Under the pieces are notes generated by a model. The model did no database searches and was not told the DNA's origin. It was given only the letters and a program-made list of their open reading frames with translations. A stretch of DNA of 43,380 bases from an uncultured Gammaproteobacteria bacterium (GTDB lineage: Bacteria > Pseudomonadota > Gammaproteobacteria > Pseudomonadales > Ketobacteraceae), in assembly GCA_913063495.1 (NCBI GenBank), contig CAJXXT010000018.1, forward strand, positions 1 through 43,380, in the 5' to 3' direction. The position numbers and the translations under genes are program-made. Positions within the stretch are counted from its first letter, which is position 1. Every line of letters starts with the position of its first letter. Shown in pieces: positions 40,748 through 43,380 of the stretch.

Positions 40748-42688
40748 TAGCTCATCCAATACCGAACTACCCCCTAACGCCAACCCATAACCATACTGTT
40801 CATGTTCCACTAAATCAGGCGGCAAGTACTCCAAAAAATATGGCTCCCCCTCGCTTTGAACATAAGACCCGCCGTGGAATAATGTACGGCTCTCATCACC
40901 GCAACGAGTCACAATTAATTCATTTTGAGCACGGGTAAAAGCGACATACAACACCCGGCGCTCTTCCTCTTCCGAATCCCTGTCACCCAGGCTACGAATA
41001 TGTGGGTAAGCCCCAGGTTGTACCCCGAGGCAATAACATACCGGCGCTTCTGTGCCTTTAGAGCTATGCACGGTGATAACCGTTACCAAATCATCTTCTT
41101 CGATACGCTCAGCTTCGGAGTTGGACACCGGATCCATAGTGTAAGCTTCCACAAACCCCAGTAAATCCTTATAACGACAAGCCAAGTCAGACAAAAGGCG
41201 TAGGTCTCCAGCACGAGATTCCCAGCGATCGTAACGGGTCATAAAATTATGCTCCATCATCTCTAAGCCTTTTTTTATGGCAGATGATGGATTGTTGCGT
41301 AAGGACTGTATTGCAAGCACGCTGTCGATAATATCCTCGCGCTTTGGGATTGACTGGCGTAGTACATCATCGATACTTTCTGCGGGGTCTGCATCCAACA
41401 AAGCAGCCACAACCTTTGAGGCGGTAGCATCACCAATTCTTGGCCAGCACTTTAGATAGCGAATCCAAGCCAGCTCATCGGTACGATTTAATGCCGCACG
41501 GCATAAACACAACACATCTTTTACATGGGCGGCTTCTAACAGGCTGGTACCGCCAACAAAGCGATAAGGAATACCCGCATCAATTAATGCCCCCTCACAG
41601 GTTTTGGCTGCCCAGGCAGAGCGAACCAAAATCATATGGTCAGACCACTGGGCATCACTTTCTTTACGTTCAAGTAAATCCCCCGCAATCCATGATGCTT
41701 CATCATACTTACTTTCAAAGTCAATCAAACGAGGTGTGATGCCTTTACCTCGTACCGCTGTAAGGTTTTTATTGTAATCAATGGTGGATTTTTTAAGTAA
41801 CCAATTAGATATATCCAATATCTCTTGGGTACTCCGAAAATTCTGTTCCAGTTTAAATACGTTTGAGTCCGGAAGGCGTTCACTGAAAGAATGGATGTTT
41901 CGAAAGTCTGCCCCACGAAACGCATAAATGGATTGGGCATCATCTCCCACGCAGAATAAATGAGCATTGGATAGCGCTTGTAAAATGCGCCATTGTAACG
42001 GGTTGGTGTCTTGCATCTCATCCACAAGAATGTGCTGGTACAAACCGCCAATCTTTTTTGCTAATGCTGGGTTCTTTTCAATACCTTTAACAAAAAGATG
42101 TAAAATGTCATCGTAGTCGAGGTATTTTCGTTCGGCTTTTCTCAGTTCATAACGTTTACCGATGGTTTCTACCAGTTCGCAAAAAGTCTCATCTAGCTCC
42201 GTAAAATGTACCAAATACTCAGAAAGCGGTAAGCAGCAGTTCTTCGCGTAAGATAAGTAGTTCAGCAGGGTCGCCGCTTTAGGGAACTCCTTTTTGTGTT
42301 TTTTATCGACCACTTCACCACGAATGAGCTGAACCAAACTTTTACTATCATCTCGGTCGATAACGGTTCGCTCTTCAACACCAAAGGACTTGGGGATGCG
42401 ACGCATGATTTGCAGGCAAAAGTGGTGAAAGGTCCCTGCCGTAATATTCTTGGTGGCAGGCCCCAAATCTTTCTCAAGACGTACAAGCATCTCTTTAGCT
42501 GCGCGGCGAGTAAAGGTCAGCATTAACAAGCGCCCAATGGGAGTGCCTTGCTTAACCAAGTAAAGCACTCGGCCAATAATGGTTCGGGTTTTTCCGGTAC
42601 CTGCACCGGCCAGAATTAACAGGTGTTTGGCATCCCCTTGGTAATGGGCAGCAGCGGATTGTTCGTTGTTTAGTTTCATAGCCAGCAT
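40733..42688 (-). CDS. UvrD/Rep-family superfamily I DNA helicase
   Basis: The 651-residue protein has the SF1A motifs in order: Q-motif LNNEQSAA, Walker A LAGAGTGKTRT (28-34), TFTRRAAKEM, LVDEMQDTN (motif II), GDDAQSIYAFRGA (motif III), LEQNFRSTQEI, VITVHSSKGTEA and VLYVAFTRAQ (motif VI). It translocates 3' to 5' on single-stranded DNA, in repair or replication restart. It is shorter than UvrD (about 720) and lacks its usual C-terminal extension; the last codons are the unit amplified in the adjacent 15-bp array. ATG 42679 is an alternative start. Confidence 0.88.
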   Translation of the reverse strand: MLAMKLNNEQSAAAHYQGDAKHLLILAGAGTGKTRTIIGRVLYLVKQGTPIGRLLMLTFTRRAAKEMLVRLEKDLGPATKNITAGTFHHFCLQIMRRIPKSFGVEERTVIDRDDSKSLVQLIRGEVVDKKHKKEFPKAATLLNYLSYAKNCCLPLSEYLVHFTELDETFCELVETIGKRYELRKAERKYLDYDDILHLFVKGIEKNPALAKKIGGLYQHILVDEMQDTNPLQWRILQALSNAHLFCVGDDAQSIYAFRGADFRNIHSFSERLPDSNVFKLEQNFRSTQEILDISNWLLKKSTIDYNKNLTAVRGKGITPRLIDFESKYDEASWIAGDLLERKESDAQWSDHMILVRSAWAAKTCEGALIDAGIPYRFVGGTSLLEAAHVKDVLCLCRAALNRTDELAWIRYLKCWPRIGDATASKVVAALLDADPAESIDDVLRQSIPKREDIIDSVLAIQSLRNNPSSAIKKGLEMMEHNFMTRYDRWESRAGDLRLLSDLACRYKDLLGFVEAYTMDPVSNSEAERIEEDDLVTVITVHSSKGTEAPVCYCLGVQPGAYPHIRSLGDRDSEEEERRVLYVAFTRAQNELIVTRCGDESRTLFHGGSYVQSEGEPYFLEYLPPDLVEHEQYGYGLALGGSSVLDELLDFE

Positions 42689-42754
42689 TATACTGGGGAA
42701 AGTACATTAGATCCTCCATATATCCACCGTGAATGCTCCAAAAAAGGTTCAATC

Positions 42755-43264
42755 ATGCCATATCGTCAAAGTCTTATTCTTATTGGAATGCCCGGAGCCG
42801 GGAAAAGCACGTTAGGGATACTGTTAGCAAAGGAGCTAAGGTTAGATTTTTTGGATACTGATGTGGCAATTCAAGTGCAAGAGGACAAGAGCTTACAGGA
42901 TATTCTAGAGCAGCAAGGTTATTTGGCATTGAGGGAGGTTGAAGAGCAAGTGTTGCTGGCAACCGAATGCCACCAAAAGGTTATCGCAACTGGAGGGAGT
43001 GCGGTATACAGCAAAAAAGGCATGGAATACCTTAAGTCCTGTGGCCCAGTGGTATATCTTGAGGTCCCACTCGAAGAGCTTCGCCGACGTATCCATAACT
43101 ATGAAACGCGGGGTATTGCGCGCCGGCCGGAGCAGAGTTTTGAAGACTTATTTGAGGAGCGTCAGTTACTGTATCGCCAGTATGCCGATGTCACGGTAGA
43201 TTGTGATGTGATGGGGCCGGGAGAGGTAGTGGAAGCGGTGATAGATGGGGCGAAAAAGTTATAA
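42755..43264 (+). CDS. Shikimate kinase
   Basis: The 169-residue protein has Walker A LIGMPGAGKSTLG, LDTDVAIQ (shikimate Asp pair), REVEEQVL in place of FRxxE, ATGGSAVY (GGS loop), and the lid region ETRGIARRP. It phosphorylates shikimate in the chorismate pathway. It has the family length. No other aro gene is near, so it may be a second shikimate kinase; aroK versus aroL cannot be told. AAAAAGG precedes the ATG. The 116 bp after it contain nothing I recognise. Confidence 0.85.
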   Translation: MPYRQSLILIGMPGAGKSTLGILLAKELRLDFLDTDVAIQVQEDKSLQDILEQQGYLALREVEEQVLLATECHQKVIATGGSAVYSKKGMEYLKSCGPVVYLEVPLEELRRRIHNYETRGIARRPEQSFEDLFEERQLLYRQYADVTVDCDVMGPGEVVEAVIDGAKKL

Positions 43265-43380
43265 CTTATAGTCAAAAATCGTGATGTAGGAATATGTACA
43301 TAGTATCTTAGCGGTTACTGGCGGTCACAAGTCCCTCGGCTACACTTAGGATGAAGTGAGCAATATAAGATCAGTTAAAG

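Noticed and set aside
43265..43380. tRNA or other RNA gene at the right edge
   Set aside because: No cloverleaf or conserved T-loop sequence could be drawn.

Overview
The window looks like an ordinary chromosomal stretch of a free-living, probably marine gammaproteobacterium of moderate, slightly A+T-leaning composition. The evidence is the gene families present: RdgC, a FabR-type TetR repressor, TcdA with a CsdA/CsdE-type enzyme, RsuA-family pseudouridine synthases, ArfB, a DUF3087 membrane protein, a choice-of-anchor H protein with a C-terminal sorting tail, and a DUF3336 patatin. No rRNA, tRNA, phage, integrase or intact insertion sequence was seen. I cannot name the genus from sequence alone.

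Layout. 1-7.5 kb: the N-terminal half of a six-helix membrane protein runs off the left edge. It is followed by a membrane-anchored redoxin under a promoter that carries a 35-bp operator-like palindrome, then an orphan RHS/YD-repeat protein, a membrane-anchored relative of iodothyronine deiodinases with Cys at the selenocysteine position, and a divergent glutathione-transferase-like protein. 7.5-12.8 kb: signalling, with a large 7TMR-DISM hybrid histidine kinase and, on the other strand, a NarL-type regulator with its membrane kinase. 12.8-14.8 kb: an operon of a small patatin, an alpha/beta hydrolase and a lipoprotein. 15-21 kb: rdgC, a large exported protein of unknown function, a PlsC-like acyltransferase converging on fabR, two tandem small paralogues of unknown function, and riboflavin synthase. 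21-26.5 kb: truncated haemoglobin, RluA-type synthase and methyltransferase overlapping one another, then cupin, GDSL hydrolase, DUF3087 protein and an M19 dipeptidase. 26.6-35.6 kb: mostly RNA and translation functions (tcdA facing a CsdA-CsdE fusion, a spermidine-synthase-like protein, an RsmC/RlmG-type methyltransferase, two RsuA-family synthases, arfB) plus a KamA-type radical SAM enzyme. 35.6-43.4 kb: cell-surface and periplasmic proteins (choice-of-anchor H, a His-rich protein, an HExxH protease), a DUF3336 patatin, a GIY-YIG protein, a UvrD-like helicase and a shikimate kinase.

The most unusual signals are non-coding. (1) Three copies of one asymmetric repeat, at 14772-14950, 26555-26607 and 31915-32041, share a 16-nt left flank and a GCGGT right flank around long perfect inverted arms. 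The arm sequence differs between copies, yet pairing within each copy is kept. (2) Eight tandem 15-bp units at 40628-40747 were evidently amplified from the last codons of the helicase gene, and every unit keeps an in-frame stop codon. (3) Six 12-bp units at 36939-37010 contain the start codon of the His-rich protein. (4) A 13-bp stem at 37641-37693 contains the ribosome binding site of the protease gene. The most interesting proteins are the Cys-type deiodinase relative and the cysteine desulfurase-SufE fusion facing tcdA.
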